Below, in pieces: positions 51,801-59,463 of a stretch of 64,000 nucleotides of DNA (the stretch's first letter is position 1; each line of letters begins with the position of its first letter). A program made the position numbers and the translations under genes. Under the pieces are notes generated by a model. That model searched no databases and was not told where the DNA came from. It was given only the letters and a program-made list of their open reading frames with translations. This stretch comes from Saprospiraceae bacterium (GTDB taxonomy: Bacteria; Bacteroidota; Bacteroidia; Chitinophagales; Saprospiraceae): positions 1 to 64,000 of the forward strand of contig JADKAE010000007.1 in assembly GCA_016715405.1 (NCBI GenBank). The letters run 5' to 3'.

Positions 51801-54282
51801 TTGTGAGATTGGTTTCGGGTTCGTCAAAAACCGTAAGGTTGAGGTGCAACACGCTATCGCAACCGGTGTTCGTTATAAAAAAGTTGTCGTACGAGCCGGT
51901 TTGGTTATAAGTATTGCTACCTACTGTATAAGTTTCGCTTTCGCAAATGCTGATATCCAGCGTTTCTTCGAGGATGTCGGCAACCGAGAGCGTCAACACG
52001 ACGATACTATCACAGCCGATGCTGTTGGAAAGCGTGTCGCGGTATATGCCATTGGTTGAATACAGCGATGAACCCACCGGATAGGTTTGCCCTGTGCAGA
52101 TAGACGCGCTGAGCGGGTATTCAGTGGGGGGCACCACGGTTAACGAAAGAAAAACAAGGCTGTCGCATCCGTTTCCGGCCGTCAGTATGTCGGTATAAGC
52201 ACCGCTGGCCGTATAATTGGAACTCCCCACGGCATAACTGGCGCCCTGGCAAATGGTGGCGCTAAGGGTAGTCTGCGGTATGGGGAGTACTGTTAGCGTT
52301 AGATTTACAGTGCTATCGCAGCCTGTAGCGGCGGTCAATATGTTGGTATAACTACCAGAAGTATTGTAAGTAGAAGACCCCACCGAATAGGTTTCATCTT
52401 CGCAGATAGATTCCGTGAGGTTGGTAACTACTTCGGGTAAAATCGTCAGGTTGAGGCTGATGATGCTGTCGCATCCGTTTAGCGCGGCGAGCGTATCGTT
52501 GTAAACGCCGCTCGTAGTATAGGTTTCAGCTCCTACGCTATACGTTTCGCCAAAACAGACGGTTTCCGTAAGAGCGGTCTGGGGCACCGGCAGCACGGCC
52601 AGGCTGAGGTTGACCGTACTGTCGCAGCCGTTTTGCGACATAAAGACCTGTTGGTAGTTGCCCGGATTAGAATAGGAGGTTGTGCCCACCGTAAAACTTT
52701 CTCCCTGGCATATAGTTGGCGTAAGGTTGGTGATATTAGGAGGTAACACAGTAAGATTTAAATTTACCGTACTATCGCATCCCAGCGAAGATGCGTTGGT
52801 CAATACTTTGGTATAATTGCCGGTGGTGTTGTAAGTTGAGTTGCCAATCGTAACGCTTTGCCCTGCACAACGCGTTAAGGTGAGGTTCGTTACGGGGTTG
52901 GATACGGTCAGGTAGAGTGTGACCAAACTATCGCAGCCCGCGTAAGAATCGAGGTTGGCATTATACGTGCCGGGCTGGGTAATCGCTTGGTTACCCAGCA
53001 GAAAGTAATCGCCCTGGCAGATTGTTCTGTGCAAAATCGTGAGCGGCGGGGGCGGTACAACTTGCAAGTTGACAAATACGAAACGGTCGCAGCCGTCGTC
53101 AGTGCTTAGCGTAACCTCGTATTGGCCTGTTTGGTTGAAAGTATAACTCTCGCCAAAATTGTCGCTAACAGTAATAGAACTACCCTGGCAAATCACCTCG
53201 TCGACCAGTACGGCTTCTACGTTATTCACGATAAGATTGACATTCACCGTACTGTCGCAACCCGCTGTGGTTTGTAATAAAAAGGAATTGGGTCCGGGGA
53301 AGGCGGGAAAACCGCTAATCAGATAAGGTAATTCATCAGAACATATTTCAATAGTACCTAAATTGGTGACTTGCGGCGGTTGCACAATCAGGTTTAATCG
53401 CGTAGGTCGAAGGCAACCGTTGGCTTGTGGCACTGTAAAATTGTAGAGCCCCGTGGCCGAAAAAGTCATGCCGCCTACAGTGTAGGAATCTCCCTGACAT
53501 ATTTTGACGGTGCCGAGGTTGTTGAGCGGTAGCTGAGTGATCGGAAAGTTTTGGCATACCTGGTTGCCGCTGTTGCAGGGGTTGGAAGGCGTCACGCATA
53601 CCTGGAAGCTATTGCCGTTAGCGGGTACGGTGACATCTATGTTTTGCTCATACCCTGCGGGCTGGCCATTTACCGTCCAGTCGTAAATACTGGCGCCGTT
53701 CACACCCGTTGCCGAGAAAGGAAACGTGCCGCCCGGACAGAAAGGGCCTTGGGCCTGTATCATGGTATTGCCCGTAATAAGGGGAGCCGTACCGCTACCC
53801 GATAAGATATTTACCGTAAAGTTGCAGATGTCTCCCACGTTGCCGTCAACCACGATAAAATATATACCGCCGGCGATCGTTGCTACGTTGAATGTAGCGA
53901 AGGTATTCTCCGGGATGGCCGGATAACATTCGCTCACCAATTGGAAGTTTTCACAGTCGAGGGTGCTGTAAACGCCAATTTGAAGACCGTTGCCCTGGTT
54001 GCAGTTGAAAACGTCGATTTGCATGGTCAGGCCGTTAGAACCGGCTACAAAACCTACCCATTGGGTGTTGTGTAATTGTGGAGCGCAGAAACCTTGGGGC
54101 GCCATGCCTAATGCTGTAATGTCATTATAACCTGTAAACCCGTTGATATTGCAAAATACACATGAGGTTTCACAAGTACTTGTCAAATCAACCCCAGGCG
54201 GGCATGCATCGGGAGGTTGCTGTGACCAACCCTTTATGGTCAGGATCAGAGATACGAGCAGTAACGGTAGAATTCTCTTCAT
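48865..54282 (-). CDS. Giant adhesin-like surface protein, 22 Cys-Asp repeats, SprB repeats, gliding-type T9SS C-terminus
   Basis: About 1805 residues, intact in one frame. ATG at 54282 starts MKRILPLLLVSLILTIKGWS. N-terminal domain (~30-190) with four Cys (TCETSCVFCN) resembles a sugar-binding sandwich; then 22 units of ~50 residues of the form CxGExYxVGSSxYxxxGxYxDxLxxxNGCDSxVxLxLTV, three SprB-type repeats (GTPPYNYNW; CADETDGSY), and the type B T9SS C-terminal domain YIPNAFSPDEDGVNDKF ... NAGVYVYFAEIEF. Each unit has two Cys that could form one disulfide. Such proteins are exported by T9SS and held on the surface, often in gliding or adhesion. Single gene, own terminator. Confidence 0.93.
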   Translation of the reverse strand: MKRILPLLLVSLILTIKGWSQQPPDACPPGVDLTSTCETSCVFCNINGFTGYNDITALGMAPQGFCAPQLHNTQWVGFVAGSNGLTMQIDVFNCNQGNGLQIGVYSTLDCENFQLVSECYPAIPENTFATFNVATIAGGIYFIVVDGNVGDICNFTVNILSGSGTAPLITGNTMIQAQGPFCPGGTFPFSATGVNGASIYDWTVNGQPAGYEQNIDVTVPANGNSFQVCVTPSNPCNSGNQVCQNFPITQLPLNNLGTVKICQGDSYTVGGMTFSATGLYNFTVPQANGCLRPTRLNLIVQPPQVTNLGTIEICSDELPYLISGFPAFPGPNSFLLQTTAGCDSTVNVNLIVNNVEAVLVDEVICQGSSITVSDNFGESYTFNQTGQYEVTLSTDDGCDRFVFVNLQVVPPPPLTILHRTICQGDYFLLGNQAITQPGTYNANLDSYAGCDSLVTLYLTVSNPVTNLTLTRCAGQSVTIGNSTYNTTGNYTKVLTNASSLGCDSTVNLNLTVLPPNITNLTPTICQGESFTVGTTSYSNPGNYQQVFMSQNGCDSTVNLSLAVLPVPQTALTETVCFGETYSVGAETYTTSGVYNDTLAALNGCDSIISLNLTILPEVVTNLTESICEDETYSVGSSTYNTSGSYTNILTAATGCDSTVNLTLTVLPIPQTTLSATICQGASYAVGSSNYTASGAYTDILTAGNGCDSLVFLSLTVVPPTEYPLSASICTGQTYPVGSSLYSTNGIYRDTLSNSIGCDSIVVLTLSVADILEETLDISICESETYTVGSNTYNQTGSYDNFFITNTGCDSVLHLNLTVFDEPETNLTISICDGESFGVGSSTYTTSGNFVNVLTAASGCDSVVNLALTVLDVPETALVESICDGESYAVGSSTYTASGAYQDVLTAANGCDSIVSLALTVLNVPQTSLVESICDGESYLVGSSTYTTPGIYQDVLVAANGCDSIVDLALTVLDVPETALTELICNGETFTLGSTGYTTSGTYTDTFTAANGCDSIVTLNLTVAPTPTTFIDAAICTGGSYTVGSSVYNVAGTYTDILTTSLGCDSTVVLDLEVTSFYETNLNIQICEGETYQVGSSVYSSTGVFQDMFISQDLCDSIVNLNLTVYPVPVTNLAPSICDGESYTVGTSTYTTTGAYQDVLTTINGCDSIVNLALNVLNVPVTNLTPAICDGEVFAVGTSTYATTGVYQNILVAANGCDSIVNTSLTILNNPETTLSPSICQGETYSVGTSTYSLTGSYTDVLVAANGCDSTVNLALTVIPTATTALTQAICQGESFQVGASSYTTSGTYQNVLTAATGCDSIVTLNLTVNPVYSLTLTEAICEGDSYQVGSNSFSSTGTFVSTLNSINGCDSVVTLNLTIYPCELAFTLSGTDALCNGSADGSYTFALTRGTPPYNYNWQSLSGGPSGNGVIAGNNINTLISNLPAGNYRITVTDSYNIQDIVNFTIQQPTALSASLTASNFNGFGISCADETDGSYTAGANGGTPPYNYAWNNNQSGATISNLAAGNYIVTVTDQHGCQTQAQGVLNAPESLKVTVETSDPPCFGDETGFANISSVSGGVGPYTYSVDGSPFSTVAIIPSLGVGIYDVQVQDGNGCLWEDEFTINQPQELIVDLGEDQRIKLGESIQLQALTSYTVDSYIWKPDSTLSCIDCFDPIATPATANTYTVTVMDINGCTAMDRINIVVEKPRLVYIPNAFSPDEDGVNDKFMIFGGNDVRGVKSFLIFNRWGESMFELYNFQPNDPSYGWDGTHRSRPLNAGVYVYFAEIEFIDGEILMYKGDVILMK
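50130..53530 (-). repeat. 22 in-frame ~50-codon tandem repeats
   Basis: Units 12-15 (about 51200-51800) are the most alike, differing at a few codons per unit, while those at both ends are diverged: a pattern expected from recent duplication in the middle of the array. Confidence 0.85.
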
Positions 54283-54578
54283 AAGTTGCATTATACGTGT
54301 AGGTGAACAATGTATTATTATATCAAGACTTTCCAGCTACTCCATAGCTGCACGTCTTTTAGTTAAAACCAAATTTTCCAATAGAAAGGGAAGAATCCTC
54401 AACAAGTTTGCAAAACAATTGCTTCGCCATTAGCTTATTCAGAGGTTGTTTTGAGGCCGTGATTTGAATCACGTAGGGTAGTTGTGTTTTGCGCTCAGTT
54501 TCTTCAACAGAATGGCTGTTCATTTGATCCGGGGGCAGCGCGCTTATGATTTGGCGACTTATTGTACGTTAGATGGCG
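54283..54578. other. Intergenic region upstream of the giant gene
   Basis: Nearly 300 bases with no convincing gene; it holds the leader of the minus-strand giant gene. I see no hairpin array here, unlike most gaps in the window. Confidence 0.5.
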
Positions 54579-54586
54579 TATATTTG
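54579..54586 (+). promoter_or_regulatory. Putative -7 element (TATATTTG) towards the small lipoprotein gene
   Basis: Exact TAnnTTTG followed by C, 83 bases before the ATG at 54669. Confidence 0.5.
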
Positions 54587-54606
54587 CGCTTGATATCAAA
54601 TGACGG

Positions 54607-54614
54607 CAAATATA
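54607..54614 (-). promoter_or_regulatory. Putative -7 element (TATATTTG) towards the giant gene
   Basis: Same word on the opposite strand, 20 bases from the plus-strand copy; it would give a leader of ~320 bases. Confidence 0.4.
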
Positions 54615-54668
54615 CTAAATACCCCACTATCCACAAATGCATCTATTGAATGATTTAAATTTTTCGGA

Positions 54669-54909
54669 ATGAAACGGTGTAATATTTGTCAACCAATCCT
54701 CATCTATAGTGTTTTTTGCGCCTTTGCGCTTGGCTTTGTGCATTGCCGCGAACCACAGCCCCCATCCGGCAAGGATAACAAAAAATGTCGGTAATCCGAC
54801 ATACTCCGATTCTGTGCTGGAGCAGAAAATGAAGGAGAAAAAGGCCGTCCCCCCCAAATTGGATTCCCTCAGGATCGGCAAAACTACCGAGCAATCCGCC
54901 ACTGAATGA
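54669..54909 (+). CDS. Small lipoprotein, frameshifted at an A6 run
   Basis: MKRCNICQPILIYSVFCAFA followed by LGFVHC: signal with lipobox Cys ~26. The direct frame stops early at 54794; changing frame at AACAAAAAATG (~54782) continues with NPTYSDSVLEQKMKEKKAVP and ends ...EQSATE at 54909, about 80 residues. Function unknown; the charged, Pro-containing tail has no known motif. Confidence 0.55.
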
Positions 54910-54934
54910 TGTTGGATGTTAATGTTGTCGTAGG

Positions 54935-55015
54935 ATGACGAATTAATTGATAATTAGATGATTAAAATCAATTCGTAATTCGTAATTCCGTAATTCGTAA
55001 TTCGTAATTCATCAT
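54935..55015. repeat. AATTCGT heptamer array (family D)
   Basis: GACGAATTAATTGATAATTA faces ATTAAAATCAATTCGTAATT and five further AATTCGT units (one with an extra C). The array ends 3 bases before the promoter motif at 55018. Confidence 0.75.
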
Positions 55016-55017
55016 CG

Positions 55018-55025
55018 TATCTTTG
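55018..55025 (+). promoter_or_regulatory. Putative -7 element (TATCTTTG)
   Basis: Exact TAnnTTTG, 21 bases before the ATG at 55047 and immediately after a heptamer array. Confidence 0.55.
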
Positions 55026-55046
55026 GCCTTCAAACTGCCTACCGAT

Positions 55047-56117
55047 ATGCCCAGATTTCACCAATTGCACGTTGCCGACATACGCAGGGAAACCGCTGAT
55101 TGCGTATCACTGGCTTTTGATATCCCAGCCGAACTACAAGCCGAATACGATTTTTTGCCCGGTCAATACCTCACCCTTCGCACTCACATGGATGGGCAGG
55201 AAGTACGCCGCTCTTATTCTATATGTAGCAGCCCCTACGAAGGCGAATTGCGCGTAGCGGTAAAAAAAGTGCAGGGCGGTCTGTTTTCTTCGTTTGCCAA
55301 TGAAAAGTTACAACCGGGCGAAGTACTTGACGTGATGACCCCCATGGGCAATTTCACCACCCCCCTGGACGCTGCGCATTCCGCCCACTATGTAGCTTTT
55401 GCCGCAGGTAGCGGCATTACGCCGGTGATGTCTTTGATTAAAGCCGTGCTGAAAGCCGAGCCCCACAGCCGGTTTACGCTGTTTTACGGCAATAGAAGCA
55501 CCGATGGGGTTATCTTTCGCGAGCAACTCGAAGGACTGAAAAATATTTACCTGCAGCGCCTGAGCGTGCATTATATCATGAGCCGCGAATACACCGGCAG
55601 CGACCTGTTTAGCGGACGCCTTACGGGCGATAAATGCCGTATGTATTTCACGAAACTCATTGATGCACAGGATGTAGACGCATTTTTCCTCTGCGGCCCC
55701 ATCGAGATGACCAACGAGATCAGGGATACGCTTCAGGAACTTGGCGTTGAGCGCAAACAAATACACGTGGAGTTGTTCAGCGCCGGCGACGACGCCCCCG
55801 TCAAACGCAAAACGGACGCGACCGACCGCCCCGCTTTTCTGTCTCAAATTACGGTGCAACTCGACAGCAACCAACTCCACTTCCCGCTGGCCTCCAACGG
55901 CGAAACCATCCTCGAGGCCGCCCTAAAAGCCGGCGCCGACCTGCCCTTCGCCTGCAAAGGCGGCGTGTGCGGCACCTGCCGCGCCAAACTCATCGAAGGC
56001 CAGGTAGACATGGACCGCAACTACGCCCTCGAACCCGACGAACTCGAAGCCGGATATATCCTCACCTGCCAGTCGCACCCTAAGTCGCATAAGGTGATGG
56101 TGGATTTTGATGGGTAG
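55047..56117 (+). CDS. Ferredoxin-NAD(P)H reductase-like flavoprotein with 2Fe-2S domain (PaaE-like)
   Basis: 356 residues. FAD domain: RRSYSICSSP (RxYS), GGLFSSFAN; NAD(P) domain: FAAGSGITPVMSLIK and FFLCGPIEMTNEI; C-terminal plant-type 2Fe-2S domain: CKGGVCGTCRAKLIEG plus a later Cys in LTCQSHP. This is the reductase part of ring-hydroxylating or epoxidating oxygenases; PaaE serves phenylacetyl-CoA epoxidase, but no paaABCD genes lie in the window, so the electron acceptor is open. Start MPRFHQLHVADIRRE at 55047. Confidence 0.85.
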   Translation: MPRFHQLHVADIRRETADCVSLAFDIPAELQAEYDFLPGQYLTLRTHMDGQEVRRSYSICSSPYEGELRVAVKKVQGGLFSSFANEKLQPGEVLDVMTPMGNFTTPLDAAHSAHYVAFAAGSGITPVMSLIKAVLKAEPHSRFTLFYGNRSTDGVIFREQLEGLKNIYLQRLSVHYIMSREYTGSDLFSGRLTGDKCRMYFTKLIDAQDVDAFFLCGPIEMTNEIRDTLQELGVERKQIHVELFSAGDDAPVKRKTDATDRPAFLSQITVQLDSNQLHFPLASNGETILEAALKAGADLPFACKGGVCGTCRAKLIEGQVDMDRNYALEPDELEAGYILTCQSHPKSHKVMVDFDG

Positions 56118-56142
56118 AGATGCAAATTTTTGCGTCTTTACA

Positions 56143-57454
56143 TCACAAATCTAGTTTTTCAATTGCAGGCAAATACGGAAACACAACATTTTCCAATTCG
56201 AAACGCAGTCCGGGATCGGTACAATTTATAATGACATTTTGCCAATCGGACAGTAATTCATCAGGCATACCTCCGCCTTTCACAATTTGCAGCGCCAGCA
56301 AAATTTTTTGGCGTTCGCCCCCGGCCAGCAAACGCCGCAAGGTCTCCAGTTTTTCAGCAGGCGGATCCATCGCCAGATAGCGGCCTTCAACGCGGTCGAG
56401 CCATTTTAGTAACTCGCGTTCACCTATAAATATATATGGTCTGTTTTTTAATACGGGCAATTGGATCGGAGCCGCGCCTAGCAATAGGTGGGTGGTGGTT
56501 TTATCCGCTTTTTCTCTCCATTGGATGCCTTGTTGTTGTAAACGCGCTTCTATGTCGTGGTATCTTATCAGGCATTCGCCCAAAGGCGAGATTACGGCGC
56601 CTGTAGCCGGCGCGGCGGGGCGCAACCCGTACAAATACGCCCTGATGGCTACCGTCAGCTCCGGCCAGGACAAATTCAGCAACTTCGACAAGTCGGCAGC
56701 CGGTAACGTAAGCCAGTCAACTGCTGTGGCGCCTTCCCGCCATTGCCACAACAATTTTCGCCATGCCGGCGGCAATTTATGCTGATTGCAGGTATCTACC
56801 AGTTCGTCGAGCATGTCGGTTTTTTCGGGGCCGGTAAGTCCCCGCAGCCGCTTTAATGCAGGCAGCGCCAGCAAGCCTATGGGCTGGGGTAGGGGCAGGG
56901 TTGCCGCTTATGTCGATTTCTTCCAGCCAGGGCAATTTTGACAGCGCCGCCGGCAACCGGCGCAGATTGTTGTGCGACAGATCGAGCTTGCGCAATTTGA
57001 CCAGTTTGCCAATGGCCGTAGGTAGGGTAGTGAGGGCGTTATGAGAGAGGTCTAATTCCTGCAATTGGGTACAATTCCCAAGCGCGGCAGGCAGCTTTTG
57101 CAATTGATTGCCGGCCATCCTGAGCCTGGCCAGCCAGGGCGCGCGGAGCACTACCGGCGGACAACGCGAAAAACAGTTGCCGGATATGTCGAGTTCGCGC
57201 AAGGTGAGGCAACGCGACAAGGCTGCCGGCAGGCTGGAAAGCCGGTTGTGGCTCACATCCAACACGGAAAGTCGATCCAGGTTACCTATGCCGGCGGGTA
57301 CCGCCTTCAGGCCGCAATGCCGGATGCGCAAGATCTGAAGGCTTTTCAGGGCAAATATCTCGGACGGCCAGGTCTCGAGCGCCTGTGCCTCCAAGTCCAA
57401 CTCCGTCAATTTGTCGCCCAGGGTTAAAGCCTGGGGTATGTTGTAGGCTGTCAT
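56143..57454 (-). CDS. Leucine-rich repeat protein with BRCT-like C-terminal region, frameshifted
   Basis: About 435 residues from MTAYNIPQALTLGDKL at 57454, no signal peptide. Residues ~15-200 are eight or so LRRs of 23 residues (LQELDLSHNALTTLPTAIGK). After a frame change near 56885 a helical region follows (LLWQWREGATAVDWLTLPAA), then AVISPLGECLIRYHDIEARL, QQQGIQWREKADKTTTHLLL and YIFIGERELLKWLDRV, spaced like a BRCT fold (strand, helix, TTHLL, xxI...exxLxxWL). I infer a cytosolic interaction protein; the BRCT reading is tentative. Confidence 0.72.
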
Positions 57455-57468
57455 GGTGGCCGATTATG

Positions 57469-57612
57469 GGACTTTACGACTTTACGACTTTACGACATCA
57501 AAGTCACCATTATATTATACAGTCCTATCAATCGTACAGTCGTATAGTCGTACAGTCGTACAGTCGTATAGTCGTACAGTCGTATAGTCGTACAGTCGTA
57601 TCGAACAGTCGC
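57469..57612. repeat. Inverted GACTNTAC octamer array (family B)
   Basis: Left arm GACTTTAC x3; right arm GTCGTACA/GTCGTATA about nine times. The two arms are of unequal length. Lies in the divergent gap between the LRR gene and the gene at 57729. Confidence 0.88.
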
Positions 57613-57658
57613 CATGAAAAACGTGGATAATTACATGGCAAATTCAGCAATTCTGCCG

Positions 57659-57666
57659 TATCTTTA
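57659..57666 (+). promoter_or_regulatory. Putative -7 element (TATCTTTA)
   Basis: One mismatch to TAnnTTTG, 63 bases before the ATG at 57729. Confidence 0.4.
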
Positions 57667-57728
57667 AGCGCCTGTTAGATTGAACTCCCGGTTGGCGATA
57701 CATCGCTTAACCAATTAATTTCAAACAT

Positions 57729-58103
57729 ATGAAAAATCTTTTGATTCTCCTGTTGCTGGTAGGTAGCAGCCAGTTAGTTATGGCCCAGCAAGAAGGCTGG
57801 AAAGAACTTGACGATTTTCACGGCGTGATGTCTCAAACGTTCCACCCCGCAGAGGATGGCAACTTTAAGCCCATCATGGAACGCTCGGGCGAATTGGCGC
57901 AAAAAGCCAAAATGCTCAAGCAATCGGCCATTCCGGCGGCTTATAATAAAGAAGGCGTAAAAAAATCGGTTGCTAAATTAGCCAAAGAATCCAAAGCGCT
58001 CGATAAGATGGTGCAGCGCAAAAAATCTGAAGCTGAAATCAAAACCGCTTTGTTTGCCCTCCACGATCGCTTCCACGAAGTGATGGAGAAGTGTAATCAC
58101 TAA
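57729..58103 (+). CDS. Small secreted helical protein (124 aa)
   Basis: MKNLLILLLLVGSSQLVMAQ is a signal peptide. The mature ~104 residues look like a four-helix bundle with evenly spaced Lys/Ala (KKSVAKLAKESKALDKMVQR) and end HDRFHEVMEKCNH. The size recalls periplasmic cytochrome b562/c'-like bundles, but there is no CxxCH haem site; the final H-x4-H...C-x-H cluster might bind metal. Unknown function. Intact; a hairpin array separates it from the lipoprotein gene behind. Confidence 0.75.
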   Translation: MKNLLILLLLVGSSQLVMAQQEGWKELDDFHGVMSQTFHPAEDGNFKPIMERSGELAQKAKMLKQSAIPAAYNKEGVKKSVAKLAKESKALDKMVQRKKSEAEIKTALFALHDRFHEVMEKCNH

Positions 58104-58106
58104 TTG

Positions 58107-58172
58107 TTCTCCGTTATCGGTTGTCGGTTGTCAGTTCAAACCGACAACCGATAACCCATAACCGATAACCGA
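58107..58172. repeat. Inverted TTNTCNG heptamer array without centre (family A words)
   Basis: GTTCTCCGTTATCGGTTGTC then GGTTGTCAGTT, facing CCGACAACCGATAACC and ACCGATAACCGAC. It ends three bases before the next start codon. Confidence 0.82.
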
Positions 58173-58174
58173 CC

Positions 58175-58806
58175 ATGACCTTACTACGCACCCTGTTTTG
58201 GGCCACGATAGTCCTGTCGCTCGGCGCTTGCCGCGGCGGTGATTCTGCTTCGCAGCAGGCAGATACCACACAAAATGCTCCGGCAACCCCAGCCGGCGGA
58301 GTTGACTCTTCGCAATACGCGCCCGATTTTTTGCAACAACTAAAAGCATCGGATTATCCTGAGAAAATGAGCCTGCAGGGCGAATACCTGTTGGTGGGCA
58401 CAGATACGGTGTACTTTCCTACCCAACTGGCATTGGGCAAAATCTATTTTTTTCCGCTGACGGCGGCGGAAAATCCTACCGGTTAAAAGTAAAAAGGGTT
58501 AACCTCACTTCGCTGGATTACGAATTCCAACTGCATCGCTTAGGCAAACCATCCTATAACGAAAGTGGCCGCGCCGACCTGAGCGCTATGTTTTTCCTGG
58601 CCGACGAGGTAGATGAAGACGATGAATCAGGAGAAGCCTACGGCGCCGCTGAGTATAGCCGCGCCGCTAACGGGTGCTGGTTTAATATCCGGATAGGCCA
58701 CGACCCCGACCAGGAGGGCCACCTCCGCGCAGAGGTTCGACTGGGCTGCGGAGACAAAAAACACGAAGCCCCCGTCGATGATAGTCCGACGTTGAGAGAG
58801 CGGTAA
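58175..58806 (+). CDS. Small lipoprotein, frameshifted
   Basis: MTLLRTLFWATIVLSLGAC: lipobox LGAC at residue 19, then a Gln/Thr/Pro linker. Domain: YPEKMSLQGEYLLVGTDTVY, then after a frame change near 58465 (TTTTTTTCC run just before) VNLTSLDYEFQLHRLGKPSY and a long Glu/Asp-rich stretch (ADEVDEDDESGEAYGAAEYS). About 209 residues. No known family. Confidence 0.65.
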
Positions 58807-58807
58807 T

Positions 58808-58919
58808 CTCTGTTCTCTGTTCTTGTTCTCCAGTTTCTGTTCTCTGAAAGTTAGCGTTAAAGATAAACAACAAATCGGAGCAACCGAGAACAGAGAACGG
58901 AGAACAGATAACCGACTAC
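58808..58919. repeat. Family A array, copy 4 (diverged)
   Basis: TTCTCTG units, one expanded; centre TTAGCGTTAAAGATAAAC (minus strand TATCTTTA, near-consensus); right arm AGAGAAC, GGAGAAC, AGATAAC, CGAC. Convergent gap between the lipoprotein gene and ferredoxin. Confidence 0.8.
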
Positions 58920-59263
58920 ATATGCAGCCAAGCCTTCTTAGCCAGCAGCGCATCTTCGCTTTCCACGTGGGCTTCGTCGGGCAAGCAGCAATCTACGGGG
59001 CAGACAGAGGCGCATTGCGGCTCCTCGTGGAAACCCTTGCACTCTGTGCACTTATCAGCAACAATATAATAGAACTCGTCGGAGATCGGATTATGAGATG
59101 TTTCGGCATTGACATCCATACCTCTCAGGTCCTTGACCGATCCTTTCAGATCAGTGCCATCGGCAAAACGCCAGGCTTCTCCCGGTTCGTATATCGCGTT
59201 ATTTGGGCACTCAGAAATGCACGCATCGCAGTTGATGCAATCTTCGGTGATCTTAATAGCCAT
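58916..59263 (-). CDS. Ferredoxin with two 4Fe-4S clusters
   Basis: 115 residues from MAIKITEDCINCDACISECP. Cluster I: C-x2-C-x2-C-x3-CP; cluster II: CTECKGFHEEPQCASVCPVD, a C-x2-C with an 8-residue spacing before C-x3-CP, i.e. the long-loop variety (as in Allochromatium ferredoxin). Likely electron acceptor of the 2-oxoacid:ferredoxin oxidoreductase encoded divergently next to it. Intact. Confidence 0.92.
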   Translation of the reverse strand: MAIKITEDCINCDACISECPNNAIYEPGEAWRFADGTDLKGSVKDLRGMDVNAETSHNPISDEFYYIVADKCTECKGFHEEPQCASVCPVDCCLPDEAHVESEDALLAKKAWLHM

Positions 59264-59463
59264 AGGTAATAAAATTTTTTTTAAGTTTGTACAACCGGGT
59301 ATCAACCGGATCAATGTTTCTAACCCCAATTTTCGAAGACCTGGCGCAAACAAAATATGATTATCATCAATACGCCGGCTGACGAAAATCATTCGGGCCG
59401 TGTGGGCGATAGTTGTACCTTTCGACCGCTTTAAACTTTGCAGGAGCTAAAATACAAAACTAT

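Noticed and set aside
58131..58349. Minus-strand frame beginning in the repeat at 58107
   Set aside because: Overlaps the well-supported lipoprotein gene and has no export or family signal.
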